From: Prevotellaceae bacterium
Lineage (GTDB): Bacteria > Bacteroidota > Bacteroidia > Bacteroidales > UBA932
DNA length: 64,000 nt
Assembly (NCBI GenBank): GCA_031266015.1
Contig: JAISBU010000005.1
Span: forward strand, 1-64,000
Reading direction: 5' to 3'
Shown here piece by piece: positions 43,953 through 53,919 of the stretch. The translations under genes and the position numbers were made by a program. The notes under the pieces are model-generated. The model was not told where the DNA came from. It searched no databases and worked only from the letters and a program-made list of their open reading frames with translations. Positions within the stretch are counted from its first letter, which is position 1; each line of letters begins with the position of its first letter.

Positions 43953-46900
43953 ATGACAAAGCAACTACTACTCTGCCTGACCTTCTTATCCGCCATATTT
44001 TCAAGCGCTCTTGCGCAGCAACGCCCCAGCTACATCGAAGTAATCAACAGCCCCAATGTTTGGGCTGATTCCATGCTGCAGAAAATGACTACTCGCGAAA
44101 AAATCGGGCAGCTAATCATGGTATCGGCTTACTCCAACAGGGATGCAGCGCACGTGGTAGGCATAGCCGATTTGATTGCCAAACATAGAATCGGAGGGAT
44201 CACATTCTTTCAAGGAAATCCGCTAAGACAAGCTGAACAAACCAACTTTTACCAGGCGCTTTCTCCTATTCCTCTCATCATTGGCATGGATGCGGAATGG
44301 GGTGTGGGCATGCGTTTGGATAGCGTGCTCAGATTTCCTTTTCAAATTGTCAGCGGCGCTGCGCAAAACGATTCACTGGTTTACGATATGGGCGTGGAGG
44401 TAGCCAAACAATTCACAGCGCTGGGAATGCACGTAAATTTTGCCCCCGTAGCAGATATATACAACAACCTTGAGAATCCTGTCATTAACGTTCGCTCTTT
44501 TAGCGAAGACAAGAAGACAGTGGCGCGCATGTGCGTTGCCTACACACGTGGAATGCAGGACAACGGAATACTAGCCTGCGCCAAGCATTTTCCCGGACAC
44601 GGTAACACCAACAAAGACTCGCACCTGGAAATTCCAACCATCACTTCCAACTTTGAAGAGTTGAGCAACACCGACCTCTATCCATTCAGAGAGCTCATAA
44701 AAGCAGGCATTGCGGGCATGATGGTAGGCCACCTCAATGTTCCCGCCATAGATACTACATACAGGCCGGGGACGCTTTCCTCAAAGGTTACCACCAACCT
44801 GCTGAAAAAAGATCTCGGTTTTAAAGGCATAACCTTTACCGATGGCATGCAAATGAAGGCCATTACCACTGACTACCCCGCCCCCATTGCCAACATGCAA
44901 GCGCTCATGGTCGGCAACGATTTGCTCGTATACCCCATAGATGTTGTTGCAACCATAGATACCATAGAAAAGAATGTTGAGCGAGGAGCGTTCCCCATAG
45001 ATTTGCTCAACGAGAAATGCTTGCATATACTGAAAACAAAGTACTGGCTTGGGCTCCATAAGCAAAAGCCGGTAGTAGACATGGACAATCTTATTGCCCG
45101 ACTTAACCCGCGCAGCGCTCAGCTTACCAAGAATAAGCTTGTAGAATCCGCCATGACCCTGGCTTTTGATGATAATAACGCTATTCCGCTAAAAGGATTG
45201 GATACACTAAAAATAGCCTACCTGGAGGTAGGAAAAAATCCGCAAAACACCTTCATGAATACCGCTAAGCTATACGCTGAGCAAATTGACCGGTTCACTA
45301 TAGAGCAAGGCAAACCGGATAGCTACATCTACTTGATTGACACGCTTAAAAGCTACAACCTGGTTATTGTCGGCTACATGGATGTGAACCAGCGTAGGCC
45401 GCAAATAAGCTACGGTATGGATAGCGGCTGCTGCAATTTTTTAATGCAGATAGCCGCTGCCAAACCAACCATTATGACCCTGTTTGCCGGGCCACACACC
45501 TTGTCCAGGCTTGTAAACCCAAAGATGTACCTGAGCACACTCATCGCATACAATAGCGGAAACGAATATCAGCGCGCCGCAGCCGAAGCACTATTCGGGG
45601 CGTTGCCCATTACAGGCAAAAGTCCTATAGCCACCCCTCGCCTGCTCAAGTATGGACAAGGAGTACAGCGCACACAGCAAATACGTCTCAGGTATATACA
45701 GCCCGATGAAATTGGCATACCCATCAAGTACATTGCAGACGCCGATTCAACCATTGTTAAAGCCATACGCCAGCATGCCATGCCCGGCTGCCAAGTGCTG
45801 GCTGCCTACAAAGGGCAGGTGTTTTACAACAAAAGCTTTGGCTACCATACCTACGAACCCGAGCTTCCTGTGCTGCCAACAGACCTGTACGATATAGCCT
45901 CTGTTACTAAAGTCGCCGCTACGCTACCCGTAATCATGAAAATGTCTGAAAATAAGAATATTAGCCTAAACGATCAGCTGGGTGAGCACATTCATTTTGA
46001 CAAAAAAACCGACAAAAGCAAGCTGGTAATTAAAGATGTGCTGCTGCACCAATCCGGGCTTAAAGCTTGGATTTTTGTACCTGTATCGTTTATGCATCCG
46101 GTATTTCCCAACCAGCCGTTGATAAGCACAACTCAAGACGAGGATCATCCTTTTAAGCTGCAAACCAACACTTATCTCAACAGGTTTCATGTGTTAGACA
46201 CCACCCTGTTCAGCAGCGAATATTCACTCGAATACCCGCTGTCTGTAGCCGAGGGTATTTACGCTTCGCCGCAAATCAAGCAAAAAACTTACGATCTGCT
46301 GGACAGCACTGAGCTTATGGCTAAGCACTACCGCTACAGTGACCTCGGCTTTTACTACCTACAGCGCATAGCGGAAAAAGATAGCGCCGTACAGCTGGAC
46401 GCTGTTGCCGAAAGCATGGTTTATAAACCTTTGGGCATGACACGTACAACCTACCTCCCACTCAAGAAATTCGGCAAGAATGAGATTGTGCCTACCGAGT
46501 GGGAATACCCTTTCCGTCACCAGCTTATACATGGATATGTACACGACCATGGCGCCGCTACCATAGGCGGAGTAGCCGGACACGCGGGGCTATTCTCTAC
46601 CTCTAATGATATGGCAAAATACATGCAGATGCTACTTTGGAAAGGCTCCTATGGCGGTCAGCAATTACTGCAAGAGTCTAGCATTGAATTAATTACAAAA
46701 TGTCAAAGCTGCAATGAAGGCAACCGCCGCGCTCTAGGTTTTGACAAGCCGGAACCTAACAAACAAAAGCCCGGACCTGTATGCCCTGAAGCCTCGCTCA
46801 GCAGCTACGGACACACCGGCTTCACAGGTACTTTGGTTTGGAATGATCCTGAGCGAGATCTCGTATTCGTATTCCTCTCAAATCGAGTGCATCCGGATTA

Positions 46901-47012
46901 CAACAACAATGTACTTACGGCTACTAACGTACGCTCCAACTTGCTGACAAACTTTATAAAGGCAATAGACGAATTGAAAAGCCGAGAGGAAAAAAGAGCA
47001 ACGGGAAAATAG
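43953..47012 (+). CDS. GH3 beta-N-acetylhexosaminidase fused to beta-lactamase-fold serine hydrolase
   Basis: 1019 residues from the ATG at 43953, which yields a signal peptide (TKQLLLCLTFLSAIFSSALA). Residues about 40-360 are a glycoside hydrolase family 3 domain of the NagZ type: KHFPGHGNTNKDSHLEIPT (His of the NagZ acid/base dyad) and ITFTDGMQM (nucleophile Asp). Residues about 380-570 form the GH3 C-terminal part. Residues about 590-1019 are a class C beta-lactamase/esterase domain: SVTK (SxxK), YSDLGF in the YxN position, HTGFTGT (HTG). The pair is common in Bacteroidetes and probably acts on peptidoglycan or amino-sugar chains outside the cytoplasm. Monocistronic. Confidence 0.9.
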   Translation: MTKQLLLCLTFLSAIFSSALAQQRPSYIEVINSPNVWADSMLQKMTTREKIGQLIMVSAYSNRDAAHVVGIADLIAKHRIGGITFFQGNPLRQAEQTNFYQALSPIPLIIGMDAEWGVGMRLDSVLRFPFQIVSGAAQNDSLVYDMGVEVAKQFTALGMHVNFAPVADIYNNLENPVINVRSFSEDKKTVARMCVAYTRGMQDNGILACAKHFPGHGNTNKDSHLEIPTITSNFEELSNTDLYPFRELIKAGIAGMMVGHLNVPAIDTTYRPGTLSSKVTTNLLKKDLGFKGITFTDGMQMKAITTDYPAPIANMQALMVGNDLLVYPIDVVATIDTIEKNVERGAFPIDLLNEKCLHILKTKYWLGLHKQKPVVDMDNLIARLNPRSAQLTKNKLVESAMTLAFDDNNAIPLKGLDTLKIAYLEVGKNPQNTFMNTAKLYAEQIDRFTIEQGKPDSYIYLIDTLKSYNLVIVGYMDVNQRRPQISYGMDSGCCNFLMQIAAAKPTIMTLFAGPHTLSRLVNPKMYLSTLIAYNSGNEYQRAAAEALFGALPITGKSPIATPRLLKYGQGVQRTQQIRLRYIQPDEIGIPIKYIADADSTIVKAIRQHAMPGCQVLAAYKGQVFYNKSFGYHTYEPELPVLPTDLYDIASVTKVAATLPVIMKMSENKNISLNDQLGEHIHFDKKTDKSKLVIKDVLLHQSGLKAWIFVPVSFMHPVFPNQPLISTTQDEDHPFKLQTNTYLNRFHVLDTTLFSSEYSLEYPLSVAEGIYASPQIKQKTYDLLDSTELMAKHYRYSDLGFYYLQRIAEKDSAVQLDAVAESMVYKPLGMTRTTYLPLKKFGKNEIVPTEWEYPFRHQLIHGYVHDHGAATIGGVAGHAGLFSTSNDMAKYMQMLLWKGSYGGQQLLQESSIELITKCQSCNEGNRRALGFDKPEPNKQKPGPVCPEASLSSYGHTGFTGTLVWNDPERDLVFVFLSNRVHPDYNNNVLTATNVRSNLLTNFIKAIDELKSREEKRATGK

Positions 47013-47472
47013 CAAAAAAACAAAGCGGATGAAGTACCAGCCTCGTCCAAGCATGATACTTTGCCTCACTACTTATCTTAGCGCCATACCTATTTCCTTG
47101 AAAAAATTCTCCCTAAACCATTGCATACGCAACATTGAACTTTCGTGCATTACTTCTGTTCCTTACTATGGTTACAGGTGCAAGATGACATCGTAAACTG
47201 TTGAAAATGAAATATTTATGATACCAAACAAGCTACACTTGTGTAGCCAAAAAAGCTACATCTTTCGGTTGACTAAAAGGTACTGGGAGTAATGGGAAAA
47301 GAAGTCGATTCTGCAACAACTTTTCGTCTTTGTTCTTTTCATCTTTGTTCTTTTGCTTTGTTTAAATCTTTTTCCTACCTTTGCTTAAATAGCAGGATAT
47401 AAATGTTGCACGTGCAAAACATAACAGCAGAAAACCAGTAGCCGGATTATCCGGCATTTTTTTTGTCCGTAC
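47013..47472 (+). promoter_or_regulatory. Gap before yigZ with promoter
   Basis: 460 bases without a gene. At 47352-47355 (TTTG) and 47376-47383 (TACCTTTG), 20 bases apart, lies a very good Bacteroidetes promoter for yigZ-pyrB-pyrI; the leader is about 80 bases. A directly repeated TCTTTGTTCTTTT precedes it. Confidence 0.7.
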
Positions 47473-48063
47473 ATGACCGATACCTACAATACCATAACCT
47501 CGCCGACAGAAGGAATCTACAAGGAAAAAGGCAGTAAGTTTACCGCCTACGCCTACCCTGTGGAAAGCGAACAACAGGTTAAGGATTTGGTAGCTCAAAT
47601 AAAAAAGAAATTCTACGATGCACGGCATCACTGCTATGCCTATAGAATCGGGAAAAACGGCGTCAACTTTCGTGCCAATGACGATGGCGAGCCAAGTGGA
47701 ACCGCAGGCAAACCCATACTGGGGCAGCTGCTCTCCGCCAATGTTACCAACATACTGGTAGCTGTAGTACGCTACTTTGGCGGGACGCTACTAGGTACTT
47801 CCGGGCTTACTACAGCGTACAAAAGCGCAGCTGCCGACGCATTGGCAAACGCACAAATAGCGACCCTTACATGGAACGCAGAGCTAACGGTTGACTTTCC
47901 GTACGAGCAAATGAACGCTATAATGAAAGTTGTAAAGGACGAGCGGCTGCAAATTATTTCACAAGACTTTAACAGCACCGCCTGCAAAATTAGGTTGAGC
48001 ATAAGAGAAGGCAAGCTGGATGACGTAAAGAAGAAGCTCGGTATCACCGATACCGAGCGATAA
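47473..48063 (+). CDS. yigZ: YigZ/IMPACT family protein
   Basis: 196 residues. N-terminal IMPACT domain signature: EGIYKEKGSKFTAYAYPV, DARHHCYAYRIG, NDDGEPSGTAGKPILGQLLS, NILVAVVRYFGGTLLGTSGL. The C-terminal half is the ferredoxin-like DUF1949 domain. Members are conserved proteins of uncertain biochemical role, linked to translation or metabolite control. First gene of an apparent operon with pyrB (36-base gap). Confidence 0.93.
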   Translation: MTDTYNTITSPTEGIYKEKGSKFTAYAYPVESEQQVKDLVAQIKKKFYDARHHCYAYRIGKNGVNFRANDDGEPSGTAGKPILGQLLSANVTNILVAVVRYFGGTLLGTSGLTTAYKSAAADALANAQIATLTWNAELTVDFPYEQMNAIMKVVKDERLQIISQDFNSTACKIRLSIREGKLDDVKKKLGITDTER

Positions 48064-48099
48064 AGCACACGCAGAAGATTATCAATATCAACCATAGAT

Positions 48100-48999
48100 A
48101 TGAAAAGCCTAGTTTCCATCACCGACTTCTCCAAGCAAGATATACTAAGCGTGCTGGAGCATGCCGCTAATTTTGAGAAGGATTCACGACAGCGCTTGCT
48201 GCAAGGCAAAGTTGTTGCTACGCTATTTTTCGAACCGTCAACACGTACGCGTCTAAGTTTCGAAACGGCGATCAATCGCCTGGGTGGTCGTGTAATTGGC
48301 TTTTCCGATGCTAACAATACCAGCATGGCAAAAGGCGAAACGCTCAAAGACACCATAATGATGGTGGCCAACTACGCTGACCTCATTGTTATGAGACATC
48401 CGCTGGAAGGCGCCGCACGCTACGCTTCCGAAATTTCACGTATTCCCATTATCAACGCCGGAGACGGAGCCAACCAGCACCCCACGCAGACCCTGCTGGA
48501 TTTATACTCCATAAAAAAAACTCAGGGCAAGCTGGACGATTTGAATATAGCCATGGTAGGCGACCTGAAGTATGGACGTACCGTGCACTCTCTGCTGCAA
48601 GCCATGAGCCTATTTCGCACGAGCTTCACCTTCATTGCACCGCCGGAGTTGGCTATGCCAGGCGAGTATAAGAATTTGCTTGCCAAAAAGAAGCTTCAAT
48701 ACTCAGAGCATTTGGATTTAGAAGGCAGCATAAACGATGCCGACATCATTTACATGACCAGAGTGCAGCGTGAGCGCTTCCTCGATCCCATGGAGTACGA
48801 AAAAGTAAAGCAGCTGTACGTGCTACGCAACTCCATGCTGAGCAACACGAGGCCAAATGTAAAGATTCTGCATCCACTGCCTCGTGTTAACGAAATCAAC
48901 ATTGACGTAGATAGCAATCCAAAAGCCTACTACTTTCAGCAGGCAGGTAATGGAGTGTTTGCCCGCATGGCAGCAATTTGTCATCTTCTGAATTTATAA
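48100..48999 (+). CDS. pyrB: Aspartate carbamoyltransferase catalytic chain
   Basis: 299 residues. Carbamoyl-phosphate loop [12 protein letters not shown], aspartate-loop region [49 protein letters not shown] and HPLPRVNEI are all present. Carries out the first committed step of pyrimidine synthesis (carbamoyl phosphate plus aspartate). Paired with pyrI after 12 bases, so the regulated dodecamer is expected. Confidence 0.97.
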   Translation: MKSLVSITDFSKQDILSVLEHAANFEKDSRQRLLQGKVVATLFFEPSTRTRLSFETAINRLGGRVIGFSDANNTSMAKGETLKDTIMMVANYADLIVMRHPLEGAARYASEISRIPIINAGDGANQHPTQTLLDLYSIKKTQGKLDDLNIAMVGDLKYGRTVHSLLQAMSLFRTSFTFIAPPELAMPGEYKNLLAKKKLQYSEHLDLEGSINDADIIYMTRVQRERFLDPMEYEKVKQLYVLRNSMLSNTRPNVKILHPLPRVNEINIDVDSNPKAYYFQQAGNGVFARMAAICHLLNL

Positions 49000-49011
49000 A
49001 AAAACCAGGCC

Positions 49012-49482
49012 ATGAAAGAAGAAAAGCAGCTCAAAGTTAGCGCCATAAAAAACGGCACCGTTATAGACCATATCCCCGCATCAAACCTTTTCAAGGTAAT
49101 TGAAATTCTGGCGCTCAGCCACTGCAAAAACCAAATTACCTTTGGTAACAACTTAGAAAGCAAAAAGTTAGGTAGCAAGGCAATTATAAAAATCGCCGAT
49201 CGTTTTTTTGCCGACGATGAGGTTAACCGCATTGCGCTCGTTGCGCCGCAGGCTAAGCTCAACATCATAAAAAATTACAACGTCATAGAAAAGCGCACCG
49301 TAGAAATTCCGGATGAAATACACAGCATTGCCAAATGCATGAATCCCATGTGCGTTACCAACCATCAGGCCATCCCAACCAAATTTAAGGTCATATCCAG
49401 GCAAGAGGTCACACTGCAATGCGCTTATTGTGAGAAAATTACAGACCAGGAGCGCCTTGTAATCCTGAGCGGCATACGCTAG
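49012..49482 (+). CDS. pyrI: Aspartate carbamoyltransferase regulatory chain
   Basis: 156 residues. N-terminal nucleotide-binding domain (LKVSAIKNGTVIDHIPASNL, ITFGNNLESKKLG) and a C-terminal zinc domain with four Cys (KCMNPMCVTN ... LQCAYCEK). Binds CTP and ATP as allosteric effectors and joins the PyrB trimers. Confidence 0.97.
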   Translation: MKEEKQLKVSAIKNGTVIDHIPASNLFKVIEILALSHCKNQITFGNNLESKKLGSKAIIKIADRFFADDEVNRIALVAPQAKLNIIKNYNVIEKRTVEIPDEIHSIAKCMNPMCVTNHQAIPTKFKVISRQEVTLQCAYCEKITDQERLVILSGIR

Positions 49483-49517
49483 CTACTTCTTGGGATATAA
49501 TTTGCCTGAAATTAGTA

Positions 49518-49525
49518 TACCTTTG
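49518..49525 (+). promoter_or_regulatory. -7 element of gpmA
   Basis: TACCTTTG, 41 bases before the gpmA ATG. No TTTG at the ideal distance. Confidence 0.4.
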
Positions 49526-49566
49526 TTAGAAAAGGTAGATAGAAAACCGGTTAAACCCTTTTCATC

Positions 49567-50310
49567 ATGAAAAAAATAGTACTATTACGCCACGGACAAA
49601 GCGCCTGGAACCTGGAAAACCGCTTCACCGGGTGGACAGACGTAGACCTTACGCCACAAGGAGCTGAAGAGGCAAAGCAAGCCGGATCGCTGCTTAAGCA
49701 AAACGGCTTTGTTTTCGAAAAAGCATACACCTCCGTGCTAAAACGAGCCATAAAAACGCTCAATGAAGTGCTTGATGTAATGGATTTGGATTGGATTCCT
49801 GTTGAAAAATCATGGCAGCTAAACGAGAAGCACTATGGAGCTTTACAAGGCTTGAATAAAGCCGAAACTGCGGCAAAGTATGGCAACGAGCAGGTTCACA
49901 TCTGGCGTCGCAGCTACGATGTAGCGCCTGACGCCCTTTCCGCAACAGACAAGCGCAACCCTCGCCTCGATAAAAGATACGACGCTCTTTCCGATGCGGA
50001 GCTTCCACTGACCGAGTCACTCAAAGATGCCGTAAATCGCACGTTGCCCTATTGGGAAAATACCATTCTGCAATCACTAAAAGAGCACGACCAGCTCTTG
50101 GTTGCCGCTCACGGCAATAGCTTGAGAGGTATTATTATGAAGCTGCAAAATATTTCGGAAACCGATATTTCGGAATTCAACCTGCCCACCGCAGCGCCCT
50201 ACGTATTTGAGTTTGACGATAAGCTGAGCTACATAAAGAGTTACTTCCTTGGCGACCCCGAAGCTATAAAAAAGCAGATGGAGGCCGTGGCCAACCAGGG
50301 TAAAGCGTAA
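49567..50310 (+). CDS. gpmA: 2,3-bisphosphoglycerate-dependent phosphoglycerate mutase
   Basis: 247 residues, normal length. Catalytic [20 protein letters not shown] (phosphohistidine in RHGQS), [37 protein letters not shown], and second His in [11 protein letters not shown]. Interconverts 3- and 2-phosphoglycerate in glycolysis and gluconeogenesis. Followed after 9 bases by a small basic protein gene. Confidence 0.97.
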   Translation: MKKIVLLRHGQSAWNLENRFTGWTDVDLTPQGAEEAKQAGSLLKQNGFVFEKAYTSVLKRAIKTLNEVLDVMDLDWIPVEKSWQLNEKHYGALQGLNKAETAAKYGNEQVHIWRRSYDVAPDALSATDKRNPRLDKRYDALSDAELPLTESLKDAVNRTLPYWENTILQSLKEHDQLLVAAHGNSLRGIIMKLQNISETDISEFNLPTAAPYVFEFDDKLSYIKSYFLGDPEAIKKQMEAVANQGKA

Positions 50311-50319
50311 ATTTGCACC

Positions 50320-50502
50320 ATGAGCCGGAAACGCATAACACTGCAAGATTACCTGAAAGCAAACCGCATTGCCAGCAGAGAGCTGGAAAAAGAGTACAAA
50401 GGCAGCGGGTTCAAAGCTGTGCATAAAATACACAAGAGTACAAGGCAATACGTGCGCAAGGCAAAGCATAGGCACAAAGAGGAGGACAGCGAACAGGAAT
50501 AA
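50320..50502 (+). CDS. Small basic hypothetical protein
   Basis: 60 residues: SRKRITLQDYLKANRIASRE followed by a Lys/His/Arg-rich region (HKSTRQYVRKAKHRHKEEDS). Not recognised. Starts 9 bases after gpmA, so probably co-transcribed. Highly charged, no hydrophobic core; could bind nucleic acid or be a chance frame. Confidence 0.5.
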   Translation: MSRKRITLQDYLKANRIASRELEKEYKGSGFKAVHKIHKSTRQYVRKAKHRHKEEDSEQE

Positions 50503-50632
50503 AGCGCATTTTTCTACGCTTCAAGTATAACTTTTCAATTCGGTTCCAGGTATTCTAAAGATAGTTAAGATATTGATAATCAATAAGAACAGCGCAAAAT
50601 GAAAAAATCGAAGGTTTTTGTTGCAGATGTAT

Positions 50633-50640
50633 TACCTTTG
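50633..50640 (+). promoter_or_regulatory. -7 element of the HI0933-type flavoprotein gene
   Basis: TACCTTTG 27 bases before the ATG at 50668, so the transcript would have only about 20 leader bases. Confidence 0.45.
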
Positions 50641-50667
50641 ATGCCGCTTAAATGACCTTTAAAAGAT

Positions 50668-51912
50668 ATGCAAGCTGTAGACCTTGTAGTAGCTGGAGGT
50701 GGCCCGGCGGGAATACTGGCAGCGGGACACGCTGCTATGCAGGGAAAGCATGTTTTGTTGGTCGAAAAAATGGAGAAGCCTTTACGTAAGCTACGCATCA
50801 GCGGCAAAGGAAGGTGTAACATTACCAGCACAAAAAGTGTAGAGGAATTTTTGCACAAAGTAAACCCTTTGGGCGATTTTCTACTTCCCTCATTTCAAGA
50901 GTTTTACAACAAAGACATCGTTTCGCTTATCAATGAAATGGGCGTTCCTACAGTTGTGGAGCGCGGCGATAGGGTTTTTCCCGCCAGCCAAAAAGCATGG
51001 GATGTTGCCGAGGCGCTTGTTAAATGGGCCAAACGCAATGGTGTAGACATACAGTGCCATACTAAGGTTACTCGTATTATTAGCAAAGATAAAGCAATTC
51101 AAGCCGTAGAGCTGGAGAGCAAAGGGCGTCGTGCTACGGTGAGCTGTAAGGCAATCATACTGGCTACAGGCGGCGCCTCCTACCCTGCTACGGGCTCCAC
51201 AGGAGACGGCTACAGGCTGTCGAAACAGCTGGGGCACACCATTGTGAATATTCGTCCATCTGTGGTGCCGTTGGAAATCTCGGAAGCGCTGCGGCACAGG
51301 GTGCAAGGGTTAGCGCTACGAAACGTAGCTGTAGCTGTCGTAGATGCAGCTACAAATCAACAGCTAGACGGGGAGTTTGGCGAGCTTATTTTTACAACTT
51401 TCGGAGTAGCAGGCCCTACCATTTTACGGGTAAGCCATGCTGCAGTAGATGCTTTTCTTGCTGATAAGAACGTGGATATACAGCTGGATTTAAAGCCTGC
51501 TCTTAATGAGCTGAAGCTGAAAAATCGCCTGCAAAGAGAGCTGGAAAACCCGGATGTAAACAGCGTACAGGCGTTGCTGCGCAAGCTAATGCCGGCGGGA
51601 TTTATCCCACTGTTCATGTCAGTAGCCGGCATTCGTTCACAGGAGCAAATAAGTGAGCAGCTACAAGGTAAAATTATCAGCACATTAAAAAAGTTGACCC
51701 TGCATATGAGCGGATATCGTCCTTTTACAGAGGCAATTGTGACGGCTGGCGGAGTTAATCTTGCCGAGGTCGACGAGCGCACCATGCAAAGTAAAAAGGT
51801 GGAAGGATTGTACTTTGCCGGTGAGCTGCTGGATTTAGACGCCGCTACGGGTGGCTACAACATGCAAATAGCCTTTTCTACAGGATGGCTGGCCGGATCC
51901 TTGAAATCCTAA
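50668..51912 (+). CDS. HI0933/BaiN-type FAD-dependent oxidoreductase
   Basis: 414 residues. N-terminal dinucleotide fold VVAGGGPAGILAAGHAAMQG; the family motif KLRISGKGRCNITSTKS; GDRVFPASQKAWDVAEAL; ILATGGASYPATGSTGDGYR; and C-terminal EAIVTAGGVNLAEVDERTMQ, LYFAGELLDLDAATGGYNMQ. Members bind FAD tightly. Physiological substrates are mostly unknown (one member acts on bile-acid intermediates), so only the family is named. Confidence 0.93.
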   Translation: MQAVDLVVAGGGPAGILAAGHAAMQGKHVLLVEKMEKPLRKLRISGKGRCNITSTKSVEEFLHKVNPLGDFLLPSFQEFYNKDIVSLINEMGVPTVVERGDRVFPASQKAWDVAEALVKWAKRNGVDIQCHTKVTRIISKDKAIQAVELESKGRRATVSCKAIILATGGASYPATGSTGDGYRLSKQLGHTIVNIRPSVVPLEISEALRHRVQGLALRNVAVAVVDAATNQQLDGEFGELIFTTFGVAGPTILRVSHAAVDAFLADKNVDIQLDLKPALNELKLKNRLQRELENPDVNSVQALLRKLMPAGFIPLFMSVAGIRSQEQISEQLQGKIISTLKKLTLHMSGYRPFTEAIVTAGGVNLAEVDERTMQSKKVEGLYFAGELLDLDAATGGYNMQIAFSTGWLAGSLKS

Positions 51913-52015
51913 AGCAAGCATAAATTCCCTCCTTATCGTTCATAAATTAACATTTTGATAGTAAGCGCTTTAGCCACATTATTTTGTTAAAAATGCGGCA
52001 AACAATCTTTTCCAG

Positions 52016-52047
52016 CTTGACTTAGCCATCTTAAAATCTTACCTTTG
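52016..52047 (+). promoter_or_regulatory. Promoter of the acyl-CoA dehydratase activase
   Basis: CTTG (three of four bases of TTTG) at 52016-52019 and TACCTTTG at 52040-52047, 20 bases apart. A GAGGAGGA ribosome site lies at about 52101-52108, before the TTG start at 52116. Confidence 0.55.
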
Positions 52048-52115
52048 TTGGTTGCGTGCGTGTTTGCGCATAGTGGAAGAGGCTATATTATAACCTTTAC
52101 GAGGAGGATAATCTT

Positions 52116-53885
52116 TTGCAAAAAAACATTTTGCACTTGGGTTTAGACGTTGGCTCCACCACCGCAAAAATAGCGGTGCTTGATGCGGATGGTCAGCTGG
52201 TATACAACGAATACAGGAGGCACAACACCAAGGTTACTGAGGTGGTATGCGGATTTTTTCAAGAAATTGAAGAGAAGTTCGGCAGCTGCACGGTAAGTGC
52301 AATGGTTACCGGTTCCGCAGGTATGGGAATTTCTGAGGCCGCCGGAATCCCCTTTGTTCAGGAGGTAGTAGCCGCGTCACGGCTGATTTTTGAGAAACAT
52401 CCAAAGGTGCGTACGTTGGTTGACCTTGGCGGCGAGGACTCTAAGATGATTTTTTTCCACCCAGACCGTCAGCCGGATATTCGTATGAATGGTAATTGCG
52501 CCGGAGGTACGGGTGCGTTCATAGACCAAATGGCCATGCTGCTCAACATTCCTATCGAGCAGCTTAACAGCCACCTGCAAGACAACCCAACGGTGTACGC
52601 TATGGCCTCTCGCTGTGGTGTATTTGCCAAAACGGATGTGCAAAACCTGGTTAGCCGTGAAGTTCTAAAGTCGGATATCATAGCGTCGGTATTCCATGCT
52701 GTGGCTATGCAAACCATGAACACGCTGGCACGTGCATCGGATATTGCTCCAAAGATAATCTTTTGCGGGGGCCCCTTTTCCTTTCTTCCAAAGCTAAAAG
52801 ACTACTTCCTCTCTGCCATGCAGCTAAGTCCGGAGGATGTAGAAGCTACCGAGCACCCTGAGATTGTTTCGGCCATGGGAGCCGCACTTATGGAAGCTAA
52901 CAGGTTGAATTGCAGCATTCAGGAGTTATACCGGCGTGTCGCAAAAGAGCGTACCATTGTGGTTACCCGTAAAAACGCACTACAACCGCTATTCAATAGT
53001 GATGAGGAGCGTGAGCGCTGGCTCCAGTACGAGAAAGAGGTAGAGTTGGTGAAGAAAGTACCTGTAGCAGCGTATACCGGACGTATTTGCTATGCTGGCA
53101 TGGACAGCGGCTCTACTACTACAAAAATTGCCATTATTGGCGAAAATAAGGAGCTGTTGTATCGCTACTACGCGCACAACAATGGGAACCCGCTACAGGC
53201 CGTAAAGCAAGGTCTGCAAACCTTTAAAGAGGAAATGAAAGCTGCGGGAAAAAATATTACCATTGCCGGAAGTGCAGTTACCGGGTATGGCGAAGATCTG
53301 ATAAAAGCGGCTTTTGGCGTAGATCATGGCGTGGTTGAAACCATTGCGCACTATACCGCAGCGCACTACCTGAATCCGAAAATATCATTTGTGCTCGACA
53401 TTGGCGGGCAGGATATGAAGGCCATCTTCATTAAAAATGGCGAGATAAGCCGGGTGGAGCTTAATGAGGCTTGCTCATCGGGGTGCGGCTCGTTTGTTGA
53501 AACTTTCGGAAAGTCACTTGGCTACACGGCGCCCGATTTTGCAGCCCTGGCGTGTACGGCAACGCAGCCCTGCGATTTGGGAACCCGCTGCACCGTGTTC
53601 ATGAACTCCAAGGTGAAGCAATCGCTGCGCGAAAATGCAACCACAGCGGATATTGCCGCCGGTCTCTCCTACTCCGTCATCAAGAATTGTTTACATAAAG
53701 TTCTGAAATTCAGCGATTTGCAAGAGTTGGGCAATCATATTGTTGTTCAAGGCGGTGCGTTTAAAAATGCATCCATACAGCGGGCATTAGAGATAGTTAC
53801 AGGTAAAAAAGTTACGTGCAGCAAGATACCGGAGCTCATGGGAGCATACGGCGCAGCGCTGATTGCCATGAATGGAAAAAAGTAG
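52116..53885 (+). CDS. 2-hydroxyacyl-CoA dehydratase activase, tandem BadF/BadG/BcrA/BcrD domains
   Basis: 589 residues from a TTG start, supported by a strong Shine-Dalgarno sequence about 8 bases before, unusual in Bacteroidetes. Two ASKHA ATPase domains: [17 protein letters not shown] (from residue 6) and [17 protein letters not shown] (about 327). Cluster-binding Cys residues lie in [16 protein letters not shown] and [14 protein letters not shown], and in [16 protein letters not shown] and [14 protein letters not shown]. Activases inject an electron into a dehydratase with ATP hydrolysis. In many Bacteroidetes this part is fused to the dehydratase-like part in one protein of about 1400 residues; here that part is a separate gene at 55154, with another gene in between. 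Confidence 0.88.
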   Translation: MQKNILHLGLDVGSTTAKIAVLDADGQLVYNEYRRHNTKVTEVVCGFFQEIEEKFGSCTVSAMVTGSAGMGISEAAGIPFVQEVVAASRLIFEKHPKVRTLVDLGGEDSKMIFFHPDRQPDIRMNGNCAGGTGAFIDQMAMLLNIPIEQLNSHLQDNPTVYAMASRCGVFAKTDVQNLVSREVLKSDIIASVFHAVAMQTMNTLARASDIAPKIIFCGGPFSFLPKLKDYFLSAMQLSPEDVEATEHPEIVSAMGAALMEANRLNCSIQELYRRVAKERTIVVTRKNALQPLFNSDEERERWLQYEKEVELVKKVPVAAYTGRICYAGMDSGSTTTKIAIIGENKELLYRYYAHNNGNPLQAVKQGLQTFKEEMKAAGKNITIAGSAVTGYGEDLIKAAFGVDHGVVETIAHYTAAHYLNPKISFVLDIGGQDMKAIFIKNGEISRVELNEACSSGCGSFVETFGKSLGYTAPDFAALACTATQPCDLGTRCTVFMNSKVKQSLRENATTADIAAGLSYSVIKNCLHKVLKFSDLQELGNHIVVQGGAFKNASIQRALEIVTGKKVTCSKIPELMGAYGAALIAMNGKK

Positions 53886-53919
53886 TACAAGAAGTCCTAA
53901 CTTACACACATAAAATATT